Shown in pieces: positions 53,920-63,262 of a stretch of DNA of 64,000 bases. The DNA is taken from assembly GCA_026390735.1 (NCBI GenBank), contig JAPLFJ010000026.1:62001-126000 (forward strand). Reading direction: 5' to 3'. The translations under genes and the position numbers were made by a program. This stretch comes from Ignavibacteriota bacterium (GTDB lineage: Bacteria; Bacteroidota; Ignavibacteria; Tepidaquicellales; Tepidaquicellaceae). Position 1 is the first letter of the stretch. Each line of letters starts with the position of its first letter. The notes beneath the pieces were generated by a model. That model was not told the origin of the DNA and made no database searches. It worked only from the letters and a program-made list of their open reading frames with translations.

Positions 53920-54144
53920 TGGAGACCAAGGAGAGGCCAAGGAGTGACCAAGATAAGACTAATTTGAGTGAAGTCTTAGAAGTAGTCATAAGACTATAAT
54001 TATCTTTTGGTGTTTCGTTTCTGAATTTAATTTGTTGTATCTTTGCCGTCCGTTCCATAGTTGTTTGTCGTCTGTTCCATAGTTGTTTGACATCCGTTTG
54101 ATAGTTTTGCCCCGTCAATATACCGTCTGTTCAATAGATGATTG
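53920..54144. repeat. Degenerate tandem repeats in a gene-free stretch
   Basis: The 470-bp gap 53806-54279 has no credible gene. It holds an 11-bp tandem (GACCAAGGAGA, GGCCAAGGAGT, GACCAAGATAA, about 53924-53956) and a 22-bp tandem built on CGTCYGTTCCATAGTTGTTT: near-identical units at 54045-54066 and 54067-54088, then decaying units at 54089-54109 and 54121-54144. Short frames that cross this stretch are unlikely to be genes. Confidence 0.75.
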
Positions 54145-54218
54145 CAGTTAGCCATACTTGCTGCTTCATATTTTATGATACTTCATTTCAGATAAAAAGA
54201 TAACGGTAGCAATCATTT

Positions 54219-54256
54219 TAAAAAAACTGTGCTGCCGTTTAGAAACGACAACACAG
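54219..54256 (-). terminator. Rho-independent terminator of the cupredoxin gene
   Basis: On the minus strand, CTGTGTTGTCGTTT (54256-54243) pairs with AAACGGCAGCACAG (54240-54227) over 14 bp including two G-T wobbles, loop CT, followed by a long T-run. Confidence 0.92.
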
Positions 54257-54279
54257 ATATATTTACAATACAGAAAAAA

Positions 54280-54906
54280 CTATTTTATAAGGACCATACG
54301 TTTTATTTCAGTAAAGTCTCCCGCGGTTATTTTGTAAAAATATACACCACTCGATAAACCGGATGCATTCAGAGTGTAATTGTAAGTTCCTTGCGGTAAC
54401 TGACTATTAACAAGTGTCTCTACTTCCTTGCCGCTAACATCGTAAATCTTTAATGTAACTAATTTACTCTGCGGAATACTGAACTTAATAACTGTAGATG
54501 GATTAAACGGATTAGGATAGTTCTGTGAAAGTTTATATGCGTTTACAGCTTCTCCTGTCGGTTGAATACCAATAGGGTTAGCAACGAACGTACCCGTCAT
54601 TCCGAATAATGCGTGAAAAGTACATTGATAATTGTACGTACCTGCCTTGGTGATAACGTAACTGAATGTGGGTGTTGCTGCGGCAATTGGTGCATCCCAA
54701 ATAGCTGCGCCAGAAGGAATTGAAACGGATGTGGTCGTATGTATTCCTGACACTAAAACCCATGTTATAGTATCTCCAACATTAGCATTCGGAATGCTTG
54801 AAGGTGTAAACGTAAATCCTGAAGCTGTAACTGTAAATGTTGTACTGTTAGCTGTTGTTAAAAACAGACTTGCGAAAAGGAGCAATGTCAAAATAAGTTT
54901 TTTCAT
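54280..54906 (-). CDS. Secreted cupredoxin with T9SS sorting domain
   Basis: A 208-aa protein: signal peptide (1-20), a plastocyanin-like domain (about 22-112) and a type A sorting domain (about 123-208; LSQNYPNPFNPSTVI ... SGVYFYKITAGDFTEIKRMVLIK). The type 1 copper site is complete: His56, Cys95, His98 and Met103 (CTFHALFGM). It is therefore probably a surface-attached or secreted electron carrier or copper protein. Strong terminator downstream. Confidence 0.92.
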   Translation of the reverse strand: MKKLILTLLLFASLFLTTANSTTFTVTASGFTFTPSSIPNANVGDTITWVLVSGIHTTTSVSIPSGAAIWDAPIAAATPTFSYVITKAGTYNYQCTFHALFGMTGTFVANPIGIQPTGEAVNAYKLSQNYPNPFNPSTVIKFSIPQSKLVTLKIYDVSGKEVETLVNSQLPQGTYNYTLNASGLSSGVYFYKITAGDFTEIKRMVLIK

Positions 54907-55248
54907 AGCGTTTATGTTTAATTAATAATTAAAACTAATGTATGTACATATTAATTCATTCTAATTCTGAACGAAACATGTTTCCCAGTAATAATGATAG
55001 ATATTGACAATTTTAAATATTTGTTTGCTATAGGCTTATACAATTAAAAGTAATTCGAATTCAGTTGAATATATTTTTGCTTTTTAGAATTATTACAACT
55101 TAATGGTACTGATATGAAGAAAATAATTTTCGAAGATACATTCGAAAGCAATAAAAGGAATGTTCACGAGACTGGATAAATATCTTTCTTCTGTAAAATA
55201 ACTTTAATATACTTATATCGGTTTTAATATTAAATTAAATCACCCGGT
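54907..55248. other. Divergent intergenic region
   Basis: About 340 bp, AT-rich, between the cupredoxin gene and a divergent zinc-ribbon gene; it must contain both promoters. A 21-codon frame at 55114-55179 (MKKIIFEDTF...) is the only coding-like piece and I have no support for it. No repeat or hairpin of note. Confidence 0.5.
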
Positions 55249-55692
55249 ATGAGAAATATTTTATCGTTCGTTTTGCTGCCGCTAATAGTAGTGATGGTTA
55301 TGATGTCAGTTCACGTTGATTTACTTGCCCATAATCACGACATCACAGGTAACATAGTTTCTGCTAAATGTGACTGCGGTTTTAAAACTTCTATGGCATT
55401 GGGCGGAGGGAAGATGAACTTTGAAACTGTTTGCATATTCCCTTTTTACTGTAAAGATTGTTCTTCATTGATTGAGCTGAATACTTTTAACGAAAAGTAT
55501 TTCTGTGAAAAATGCAATTCCGAAAATGTAATGTGCTATGATAATGATTCCTTAAGAGCACATAAAAGTGATATATCGGTATTCGGATGGAACCTTGACC
55601 GGAAATCATATGTGCTAAAAGATGATTTCTATCTTTGTCCACAGTGCAAGGAGTTTAAACTGAAATTTAAATCGATTGGCTTCTTCGATTAA
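55249..55692 (+). CDS. Secreted or anchored cysteine-rich (zinc-ribbon-like) protein
   Basis: A 147-aa protein with an N-terminal hydrophobic segment (residues 4-24) acting as signal or anchor. It then has CDCG (41-44), CKDCSSL (68-74), CEKCN (86-90) and CPQCK (129-133), so about two zinc ribbons or disulfide knots. No family recognised. Its last 17 bp overlap the YgbA-like gene, which also is rich in Cys, so the two are probably co-expressed. Confidence 0.65.
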   Translation: MRNILSFVLLPLIVVMVMMSVHVDLLAHNHDITGNIVSAKCDCGFKTSMALGGGKMNFETVCIFPFYCKDCSSLIELNTFNEKYFCEKCNSENVMCYDNDSLRAHKSDISVFGWNLDRKSYVLKDDFYLCPQCKEFKLKFKSIGFFD

Positions 55693-56029
55693 GCTTAAAT
55701 CAAAACGGCTCGAAAGAGAAAGAATCACAATCGGAAAAATGATTGATTATTACTGCAGTAAGAATCACAGTACATATCCTTGTGCTGACTGCACTGAACT
55801 GAAAGATTATGCACTGAAGAGACTTTTGCTGTGTCCATTCGATGAAGATAAACCCGTCTGTTCAAACTGTACCGTTCATTGCTATAAAACTGAGATGCGT
55901 CAGCGTGTGAAAGACGTTATGCGCTACTCAGGCCCGCGAATGCTGATAAAACATCCATACCTTGCACTGATGCATTTAATAGATGAAAGAATTTATAAAC
56001 CATTATCTTTCCGCAGGAAAACTGCTTAA
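55676..56029 (+). CDS. YgbA-like 'nitrous oxide-stimulated promoter' family protein
   Basis: A 117-aa protein matching the small family named for a nitrous oxide-stimulated promoter and including E. coli YgbA: RERITIGKMIDYYCSKNH, PCADCTELKDYALKRL, CPFDEDKPVCSNCTVHCYKTEMRQ and VMRYSGPRMLIKHPYLA. Its six cysteines include CADC and CSNC. In enterics it is tied to nitrosative stress. Start is TTG; no regulatory site for NO sensing is visible. Confidence 0.85.
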   Translation: MASSIKLKSKRLERERITIGKMIDYYCSKNHSTYPCADCTELKDYALKRLLLCPFDEDKPVCSNCTVHCYKTEMRQRVKDVMRYSGPRMLIKHPYLALMHLIDERIYKPLSFRRKTA

Positions 56030-56142
56030 AAGCTTTCATTCACTTTCATTGTGTTGATTTATGGTTGTCTCTTTTTACCCATTTTATCATTGTGAATTAT
56101 TTATCCCTAAAATAAGTTTAAGAACGTAAGGGGAAAAACAAT

Positions 56143-57420
56143 ATGAAAAAACTATTACTATTAATTATTCTGATATTACCTTTGAACGTGTCGTTTTGTC
56201 AGTGGACTTTGTGCAATGGTACTGCAGGGGATAATATCAAAAAGATTATTAAAGTAAACAACACACTCTTTGCGGGTGTTGCCAACACATCATTTGCCGG
56301 CAGAATCCTTAAGTCTACTGATAACGGTGCTAACTGGGATTCAGTAAGCACAGGATTTATACTCTCAGCTATATTTGACGTTACTGTCACGGGTAATTCT
56401 GTTTATTTCGGAACGTATGAAAGGGGAGTTGTCTGGTCGACGAATGAAGGTCTGACCTGGCAGCAGAGTTTCGTAAACGGAATTAACGGTAACGGAGTAT
56501 TTAACGTTATTTCAAGCGGGAATATTATTATCACACGCAGCAATACAGTTAATCCTCCTGCTAATACAGTATATCATTATACATCTGACAATGGTGCAAA
56601 CTGGCTTCCTTTATACATAGGTACACTTGGCTTCATTCCAAATTATTCATATAACTCAGATTCATTATTCTTTGTCGCCAGTCAGAAAGGTGTAGCCATT
56701 TCAGGCAATCACGGATTAAACTGGTCTATGCCTGCTAACAATGGTTTGCCTGCATTCCCTGACGGGCGTATAAGTTTGTTTGCAATGTATATGAGCAACG
56801 GAAATTTATATGCAGGATGTATTCACGGGTTTGCATACTCGACTGATATGGGAAATAACTGGGTGAGTACGAATATGGGTTTCTCGGATTTCTGTGCATT
56901 CACTGATTTTAAAACAGCAAACGGTGTAGTGTTTGGAAGCGTAGCAAATTCGGCAGGTGCAAACGCAGGGGTTTATAAAACAACTAATAACGGAGTGAAC
57001 TGGACTGTAATGAACAGTGGACTTACATCTAATCCCTCTGTATCTTCTTTGATTGTCTCCGGCGATTATCTCTTTGCAGGCTCTGATTATGACGGAATAT
57101 TCAGGATGCCTTTGTCCTTAGTTACGACAACAGGAAATCAAAATAATGAAATAGTTAAAGAATATTCACTTTCTCAGAATTATCCAAATCCTTTTAATCC
57201 TGAGACTAAAATCGGTTTTGAAGTACCGAAATCTTCAGTAGTGAATGTTTCAGTGTATGATATAAACGGAAAACTTTTAGAAACTTTATCAAATCAGGTT
57301 TATAACCCAGGCAAGTATGAAGTAGTCTGGAATGCTGATAAATATCCAAGCGGAACATATTTTTGCAGGATGAGCTCTCAAGGAATCGGGCAGACGGTAA
57401 AAATGCTGCTTATAAAGTGA
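56143..57420 (+). CDS. Secreted BNR/Vps10-like propeller with T9SS sorting domain
   Basis: A 425-aa protein: signal peptide (1-19), a beta-propeller with repeated TDNGANW, STNEGLTW, SDNGANW, SGNHGLNW, STDMGNNW and TTNNGVNW (Asp-box/BNR-like) over about 20-330, and a type A sorting domain (about 343-425; LSQNYPNPFNPETKI ... SGTYFCRMS). Such proteins are common exported cargo; no catalytic residues of a sialidase are seen. Confidence 0.9.
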   Translation: MKKLLLLIILILPLNVSFCQWTLCNGTAGDNIKKIIKVNNTLFAGVANTSFAGRILKSTDNGANWDSVSTGFILSAIFDVTVTGNSVYFGTYERGVVWSTNEGLTWQQSFVNGINGNGVFNVISSGNIIITRSNTVNPPANTVYHYTSDNGANWLPLYIGTLGFIPNYSYNSDSLFFVASQKGVAISGNHGLNWSMPANNGLPAFPDGRISLFAMYMSNGNLYAGCIHGFAYSTDMGNNWVSTNMGFSDFCAFTDFKTANGVVFGSVANSAGANAGVYKTTNNGVNWTVMNSGLTSNPSVSSLIVSGDYLFAGSDYDGIFRMPLSLVTTTGNQNNEIVKEYSLSQNYPNPFNPETKIGFEVPKSSVVNVSVYDINGKLLETLSNQVYNPGKYEVVWNADKYPSGTYFCRMSSQGIGQTVKMLLIK

Positions 57421-57509
57421 TGAGAATTTGTAATTGTAACAAGTTATATTTCCTGACGTATTGAAAAATAGAAAAAGGGAACAATTATATTAATTAAACA
57501 ACATTAGAA

Positions 57510-58925
57510 ATGAAAACAACTATACTTTTCATTCTTATTTCTTTATTCGTATTATCGAATGCATATTCAACCATTCGCGGTGTACCCGGCACATACTCAA
57601 CCATACAGTTGGGAATTAATGCAGCAGCAAACGGTGACACTGTTCTTGTTGAACCAGGGACATACTTTGAGAACGTAAACTTCCGCGGGAAAAAAATTGT
57701 AGTGACAAGCCGTTTTTATCTGAGCAATGATTTGTCATACATTACATCAACAGTTATTAACGGAAGTACACCAGTGAATCCTGATTCTGCTTCTGTCGTA
57801 ATAATAGGCTCGGGCTGCGATTCAACTACAGTACTTCAGGGTTTTAAAATAACAGGAGGTACAGGTACGAAATGGACGGATGAACACGGTGCAGGAGTTT
57901 TCAGAGAAGGTGGTGGTGTTCTAACGGCTTTATCTTCTCCTGTTATCAGGTTTAATATCATCGCTAACAATTCTGTTATGAACACAACGGGTGTAACAGG
58001 AACGGGCGGCGGAGGCATCAGGGCCGGTGACGGAATGCCGAGGATTCTGAACAATATGGTGATGTATAATACCGGAAAATACGGAGCTGGAATTGTCCTG
58101 AACTATACCGGTGCTACTGTTAAGAATAATATCATATACGGAAACTCTTTATCATCGACTTATAATGCGGGTACTGCTATCTGGGCTGATAATGTACTTG
58201 GTACGAGCAAAAACCTGATTGAGAACAATACTGTAGTCGGTAACAGTTCCGTTAACGGTACTCCGGGAATTCTAAGTGCTTTTTCAGCTAATATAATTGT
58301 GCGGAACAATATAGTATGGGGAAATACAGGTCCGGGGAACATTCAAATGATGGTCTCGGGGGCGACATTGACTGCTACATATAACGATGTTCAGTTTGGT
58401 TATACAGGTGCAGGAAATATTAATATCTATCCGCAGTTTACTGATTCAAATTTTGTGCTTTTAAACAGTTCTCCATGCATAGATGCAGGGGACAGTTCTG
58501 CAGTTTATAATGATCCGATAGATCCGTTGAATCCGCCTAATCCTAAGTTTCCTTCAAAAGGTACAATAAGGAATGATATGGGTGCGTACGGCGGACCATT
58601 GAGTGCAGTAATTGCTGTTGTTAAAATTATAGGCATAAAAAACATCAATACGGAAATGCCCGATGGATATATACTTTTTCAGAACTATCCTAATCCATTT
58701 AATCCAAACACAAATATTAGATTTCAGATTAAAGAACCGGGAATTGTTTCCTTAAAAATTTTCAATGTTGAAGGAAGGGAAATAGAATCTCTTTTACAGA
58801 GTAACCTTAAGCAGGGGACTTACGAAGTCTCGTTTGACGGAAAGAGTTATGCAAGCGGAACGTATTTCTATAAATTAAAAGCAGGAGACTATTCACAAAC
58901 AAAAACCATGATGCTTATTAAATAG
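57510..58925 (+). CDS. Secreted right-handed beta-helix protein with T9SS sorting domain
   Basis: A 471-aa protein with signal peptide (1-20) then STIRGVPGTYSTIQLGINAA and DTVLVEPGTYFENVNFRGK, the usual entry to parallel beta-helix (pectate-lyase-like) folds. Repeats such as NNMVMYNTGKYGAGIVL, KNNIIYGNSLS, IENNTVVGNSS and VRNNIVWGNTG are helix rungs. A sorting domain (about 388-471) ends the protein. May bind or cut polysaccharide; no catalytic site identified. Confidence 0.9.
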   Translation: MKTTILFILISLFVLSNAYSTIRGVPGTYSTIQLGINAAANGDTVLVEPGTYFENVNFRGKKIVVTSRFYLSNDLSYITSTVINGSTPVNPDSASVVIIGSGCDSTTVLQGFKITGGTGTKWTDEHGAGVFREGGGVLTALSSPVIRFNIIANNSVMNTTGVTGTGGGGIRAGDGMPRILNNMVMYNTGKYGAGIVLNYTGATVKNNIIYGNSLSSTYNAGTAIWADNVLGTSKNLIENNTVVGNSSVNGTPGILSAFSANIIVRNNIVWGNTGPGNIQMMVSGATLTATYNDVQFGYTGAGNINIYPQFTDSNFVLLNSSPCIDAGDSSAVYNDPIDPLNPPNPKFPSKGTIRNDMGAYGGPLSAVIAVVKIIGIKNINTEMPDGYILFQNYPNPFNPNTNIRFQIKEPGIVSLKIFNVEGREIESLLQSNLKQGTYEVSFDGKSYASGTYFYKLKAGDYSQTKTMMLIK

Positions 58926-58952
58926 GAATACCTGGAAATGTTTTACTGAAAG

Positions 58953-59906
58953 TTACTTCTTCCATTCAAAAGTATCTTTGGCATTCAGAATGCTTTTGTA
59001 ATCATTCTTAAGCCAGATACCATCATTCTCATTATTTTTTAAGTAGCAGTTAAGGAATGCGGTAACACCTTTCTTCACACTTTCAAGATGTTCATCGATG
59101 TAGGGGTCATCTTTTTTGTTGCCGTTAAAAGTTGAGTGTACTGCTTTGAAAAGTATTAGTAAATACTGTGCTGATGTTTTAATGTTATGATAGGGGATAG
59201 TCCTTTGAAGTGGTGAGAAATCGCTTTTTCTGTCTAATGGGTCTCCGTCTTCTGTTCCCGTTATATGAAATAAAGGGATTTTGATATCGTTGAATATTTT
59301 ACTTAAATCTATCGGAGGATTATCGGGTAAATTTGGACTTAATACAACCCCTGCTTTTATTCTCGGTTCTTTAAAACTGTATTTTCCTTTATTAATTTTT
59401 TCTCCTGAAGCAATTAATACTGAACGTGCACCATACGAATGCCCGATTATCCCGACATTTACAGTGTCAAGATGTCCTTTGAATATGTCAGAATTTCTGT
59501 TAAATTTAGATATCTCATCAACTACAAAAGGTATATCTTTAAACCTGTTGAACGCATTCTCATAATCCTTTATAGATTCTTTTAATTTCTTAATGACTTC
59601 TTTTATAGTCGTTGCACCTTTCCACACGGATTCATCCGAACCTAAGTGTTGTATATGAAAACATACGTAACCGTTCTGTGAAAGATATTCTCCAAGATAT
59701 TCTGCCGCCTCTACTGAACCGCCTAAACCATGTGAAAAGATAATAATGGGATATGTTCCGCTTAATTCATCAGGATAATATACCTTATAAGGTATCTCTC
59801 TCTTTCTGCTTTCGTCATAAAACTTACCGTAATCCGTTTTCCCAAATACCAGAGAAACGGACAACAGATTCAATACAACTAAAATGTACAGTAAAGTCTT
59901 ATTCAT
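58953..59906 (-). CDS. Secreted alpha/beta hydrolase (platelet-activating-factor acetylhydrolase-like)
   Basis: A 317-aa hydrolase with signal peptide (LLYILVVLNLLSVSLVFG). After KREIPYKVYYP come PIIIFSHGLGGS (oxyanion region), the nucleophile in IGHSYGARSV, an Asp in ITGTEDGDPLD and a His in AVHSTFNG. It resembles PAF acetylhydrolase or dienelactone hydrolase enzymes of unknown substrate. I start at 59906 so that the signal peptide is at the N-terminus; 59933 adds nine residues. Confidence 0.82.
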   Translation of the reverse strand: MNKTLLYILVVLNLLSVSLVFGKTDYGKFYDESRKREIPYKVYYPDELSGTYPIIIFSHGLGGSVEAAEYLGEYLSQNGYVCFHIQHLGSDESVWKGATTIKEVIKKLKESIKDYENAFNRFKDIPFVVDEISKFNRNSDIFKGHLDTVNVGIIGHSYGARSVLIASGEKINKGKYSFKEPRIKAGVVLSPNLPDNPPIDLSKIFNDIKIPLFHITGTEDGDPLDRKSDFSPLQRTIPYHNIKTSAQYLLILFKAVHSTFNGNKKDDPYIDEHLESVKKGVTAFLNCYLKNNENDGIWLKNDYKSILNAKDTFEWKK

Positions 59907-59948
59907 ATTATGTGTCTGATAAATTATGCTCACTTAAAAATTAGAAGA

Positions 59949-60422
59949 TTATAAGCTGACTTTCTCTTCAAAGAAATTATCGTCCTGATTGTATATACGG
60001 ATTATGTAATTTCCGCTCTTTCTTAGTTTAACAAACCCCTCTAAAAATGTGCTTTCAGAACAATCTCTGATTATCATATAATCATCACTCCAGGTATCGT
60101 TTTGTTTGATTGCAGTGTAATTGCTTTCGTATACTTTACCGCTTTCGGTTTCATAACCTTTCTTATATTGCACAGTCTCAATGTTAATCACTGAAGCTGA
60201 CAAAGTTCCCTCTTTTTCTGATTTGTCAATCTGTGTTATCTCAATGTTATACCTTTTGTCCTGTCTTGCAGGAAATACTTTCAGAGTGAAATGTACATAA
60301 TCAGAATATTCGGCTTCTTTCTTTATGAATGCAGTTGTCTTTGTATTCTGGCAAATACCCGATAAGGGAATTGCCGCAAATAACAGAAATGCCAACAATG
60401 ATTTGGTGAACAGGTGTCTCAT
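59949..60422 (-). CDS. Secreted hypothetical protein
   Basis: A 157-aa protein with a signal peptide (1-24, ending SGICQ). The mature part is a beta-rich domain (VHFTLKVFPARQDKRYNIEIT, YIIRIYNQDDNFFEE) with a single Cys. No family recognised. Its ATG overlaps the stop of the DUF2007 gene by one base, so the pair is co-translated. Confidence 0.65.
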   Translation of the reverse strand: MRHLFTKSLLAFLLFAAIPLSGICQNTKTTAFIKKEAEYSDYVHFTLKVFPARQDKRYNIEITQIDKSEKEGTLSASVINIETVQYKKGYETESGKVYESNYTAIKQNDTWSDDYMIIRDCSESTFLEGFVKLRKSGNYIIRIYNQDDNFFEEKVSL

Positions 60423-60763
60423 CAGAACATTTCCATTGCTTTCAATATTTCAATCGCCCTTTCTACATCATTCTCATTCACAAGCATCCTTATTCCTTTT
60501 GTCAGGGAAAGGTGTGGTGCCATTCCGCCTTCATTATCGCCTGAAAGCACACATACAATTCCTGATTCGTCAAGTTGTGCCTTTGCAGACTGTGCTTCAA
60601 AATCATTCTGGAATATCTTCAGTAATACTACTTCGCCAATATCGTCTTCCCTTATCTCGCCAAGGTCTGCACCGCAAACAGGGCAAAAACTGTCTTCCAG
60701 TCTGACAATTGCATTACATTCAGAACATCTGAATTCTTCTGCTTCATTGTTTTCTGTTTCCAT
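60422..60763 (-). CDS. Zinc-ribbon plus DUF2007 domain protein
   Basis: A 113-aa cytoplasmic protein: an N-terminal zinc ribbon (CSECN at 13-17, CPVCG at 27-31) and a C-terminal DUF2007 domain (VVLLKIFQNDFEAQSAKAQLDESGI, GIRMLVNENDVERAIEIL), thought to be a small signal-transducing or PII-like domain. It precedes the secreted protein at 59949-60422 in one unit. Confidence 0.85.
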   Translation of the reverse strand: METENNEAEEFRCSECNAIVRLEDSFCPVCGADLGEIREDDIGEVVLLKIFQNDFEAQSAKAQLDESGIVCVLSGDNEGGMAPHLSLTKGIRMLVNENDVERAIEILKAMEMF

Positions 60764-60792
60764 ACTTATTAATTTTATTAATGTAACCTAAT

Positions 60793-60823
60793 AAAAAAGG
60801 CAGACTTTTACAAGTCTGCCTTT
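60793..60823 (-). terminator. Rho-independent terminator of the Kelch gene
   Basis: Perfect 12-bp inverted repeat AAAGGCAGACTT (60796-60807) and AAGTCTGCCTTT (60812-60823), loop TTAC; on the minus strand it is followed by six T's. Confidence 0.93.
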
Positions 60824-60845
60824 CACTTCTATTTATACTAATTTA

Positions 60846-62741
60846 CTATTTAACGAGTGTCATTTTCTTTGTATCTACGTATCCATTAACTTCCAGCCTG
60901 TAGAAGTATACACCACTGGTTAAGTTGCTTGCGTTGAAATCAACTGAGTAACTTCCTGCAGGTTTATTCTCGTTCACAAGACTGACTACCTCTCTGCCAA
61001 GTACATCGTAAACCTTTAAAGTAACCAGTCCGCTCTTCGGTAATGCATAATTTATCTTTGTTACCGGGTTAAACGGATTTGGATAGTTTTGCTTTAATGA
61101 ATATGCTTCAGGTATAGTATTTCCGTTGTTTGTCGTTCCTGTCACAACACAGTTATAACATCTCGCGGCAAATTTTAATATGGATGTCTGTCCTGCAGCA
61201 TTGTATCCTGCCCCAAGATAAACAACACTGTCCCTGAATGTGTACAACCTTGAACCCATATTGCTCTTTGCACTTCCTGTCGCGGATGTTAAAGTTGTGT
61301 ATGTGTTTAAGCATGGATTATAGAGGTATGCTGTCCCGTTGTATGCTCCAACCGCATTGGCACCGCCAACTATCAGAACACCGCCGTTTACCGATTTTAT
61401 TGTAGCAGCCGAAGACCGATAAGTCGTTCCGTTTGCATTGAAAGTAGCAGGTAACGCTGCTATTGTTGTCCAGGTAATTGATATTGGATTTCCCGGAGTT
61501 ATTATTCCTCTGTATGACGTACCAACAGTTGTACCTGCAGCATCATATCCACCGAACGTAAATATAGTATCGCCAACAATGGTTCCAGCCATCATTGCCA
61601 TCGAGACAGGGTAAGTACCTGCAAGTGTTGTCCAGGTGTCAGTGTAAACATTGTAATATCTAACAGCATTTGTTGTAGAAGCTGCTGCAAATAATCCTGT
61701 CCCTCCTCCAACGCAGATAATTAAAGAATCACGCCATGGGACTATAACCATATCCGCTGTCATTGTTGAAACAGGCATTGGAGTTTTTGTTACCCATGCA
61801 TCCGTGCGTGGATTGTATTTATAAACAGCTCCGCTGGTTCCTGTCGCTCCGAGGTATCCACCGATCACATATATAGAATCTTTAATAGTTGTACCGTTTG
61901 TAGTTGCAAGTGCTACTGGTAAAGCTGTCTTTGTTGACCATACATTTGTTACGGTATTATAACATCTGTTAATGTTTGTTGGTGTACCACCGCCCATAAT
62001 ATAAACATATCCTGTATCATTGATGATAATCCCTGATGGGATAACTCTTGACGCATTTGTTGCTCCGTCAGGGAGTACTGCAAGACCTGTTGTCCATGCC
62101 GACGAAAAATTACTGCATGGTGGTGTTACAGTTCCGACATCAACTCCACAATTTGCAACGTAAGCTGTCTGGCCTGAATAAACATAAGGACATCCACCAA
62201 CACTGTAAGACCTTCTCATTCCGGTTGTATTTGTATGCAAAAGACTGAAGCCTGTTGTTGTTCCTGTTGCGCTGCATTGTTCGATCTGTATTACAAGGCT
62301 CTGTGCAGGATTATAAGCATAAGGATGGTCAAGAGTAAATTGCAGCCATGTTCCTCCTCCTGCTGTAAAAGTTACACTTGCTCTTTTATAAACCGTATCC
62401 CAGGTTCCGGTATATAATGAACCTGCTGGTAAATCTGTAAGAGCAGTTTGACTGAAAAGTAAATTAAAGTTTGTGTACGTTGCAGGGCCGAGTGGATATG
62501 TTGGTGAAATAAATAAATAGAATTTAGTAATATTCCCTGCTGTCACAACCGAAGGCTGATTAAATTCACCAGGAGCGACAAGTGTTTGTATCATTTTACC
62601 TGCAGCCTGATTTAAAGGGAACGAATTACTCACACTACCATTGTTAAAATTGTAGAACTGAGGTGTTTGTGCGAATGAAACCGCAGTAAGCATTACCAAT
62701 ACAAGTAAACTTACAAGTGTGTAAAGTTTTTTTGTCTTCAT
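60846..62741 (-). CDS. Secreted Kelch-repeat protein with T9SS sorting domain
   Basis: A 631-aa exported protein: signal peptide (1-24), an N-terminal beta domain (about 30-210), then about six Kelch repeats (YVYIMGGG, CYNTVTNVWSTKTALPVALA, SIYVIGGY, KYNPRTDAWVTKTPMPVS, TIFTFGGYD, VLIVGGANA) forming a beta-propeller, and a type A sorting domain (about 545-631). Likely surface binding protein. Its sorting domain is nearly identical to that of the next gene. Confidence 0.92.
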   Translation of the reverse strand: MKTKKLYTLVSLLVLVMLTAVSFAQTPQFYNFNNGSVSNSFPLNQAAGKMIQTLVAPGEFNQPSVVTAGNITKFYLFISPTYPLGPATYTNFNLLFSQTALTDLPAGSLYTGTWDTVYKRASVTFTAGGGTWLQFTLDHPYAYNPAQSLVIQIEQCSATGTTTGFSLLHTNTTGMRRSYSVGGCPYVYSGQTAYVANCGVDVGTVTPPCSNFSSAWTTGLAVLPDGATNASRVIPSGIIINDTGYVYIMGGGTPTNINRCYNTVTNVWSTKTALPVALATTNGTTIKDSIYVIGGYLGATGTSGAVYKYNPRTDAWVTKTPMPVSTMTADMVIVPWRDSLIICVGGGTGLFAAASTTNAVRYYNVYTDTWTTLAGTYPVSMAMMAGTIVGDTIFTFGGYDAAGTTVGTSYRGIITPGNPISITWTTIAALPATFNANGTTYRSSAATIKSVNGGVLIVGGANAVGAYNGTAYLYNPCLNTYTTLTSATGSAKSNMGSRLYTFRDSVVYLGAGYNAAGQTSILKFAARCYNCVVTGTTNNGNTIPEAYSLKQNYPNPFNPVTKINYALPKSGLVTLKVYDVLGREVVSLVNENKPAGSYSVDFNASNLTSGVYFYRLEVNGYVDTKKMTLVK

Positions 62742-62952
62742 AGTTTAAGTAGTTTAATTTATAGAAAAATAGATCTCATTATTCTGTTAAAATTAAATCC
62801 ACCTTGCGCCTTAAAGATTCAAATGTGTAAAGTCTATTAAAAACTCTTTACATTACATAATAATATACTCATGCCAATATAAATATTTTTTAAAATAAAT
62901 GCAAATATTAAAGTAATGTTTATTGATTGAATTAATTATTCGGATATGTATT

Positions 62953-62984
62953 AAAAAAGCCCGTTGTGAATAAACAACGGGCTT
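62953..62984 (-). terminator. Rho-independent terminator of the LamG-like gene
   Basis: On the minus strand AAGCCCGTTGT pairs with ACAACGGGCTT over 11 bp (62957-62967 and 62974-62984) with a 6-base loop and a following run of six T's. Confidence 0.93.
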
Positions 62985-63014
62985 CAAATAATAATTTGTT
63001 GGATTTTAGATTTA

Positions 63015-63262
63015 CTATTTAATGAGTGTCATTTTCTTTGTGTCAACATATCCGTTTACTTCCAGTCTGTAGAAGTATACACCACTGGTTAAGTTACTTG
63101 CATTGAAATCAACAGAGTAACTACCAGCCTGTTTGGTTTCATTTACAAGTCTGGCAACTTCTCTTCCGAGTATATCGTATACCATCATCGTTACCAACCC
63201 GCTCTTTGGTAAAGCAAAATTAATCTTTGTTACAGGGTTAAACGGATTTGGATAGTTCTGTG
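63015..63262 (-). repeat. Sorting-domain coding sequence repeated from the Kelch gene
   Basis: The last about 245 bp of this gene and of the Kelch gene (60846-61093) are near copies on the same strand: long identical blocks (for example around GAAGTATACACCACTGG) and most differences at third codon positions. The domain seems recently duplicated or homogenised by recombination. Confidence 0.8.

Noticed and set aside
53915-54118. 67-codon minus-strand frame
   Set aside because: It is made of the tandem repeat sequence and has no protein-like composition.
55114-55179. 21-codon frame MKKIIFEDTF...
   Set aside because: Too short, no ribosome binding site and no relation to neighbours.
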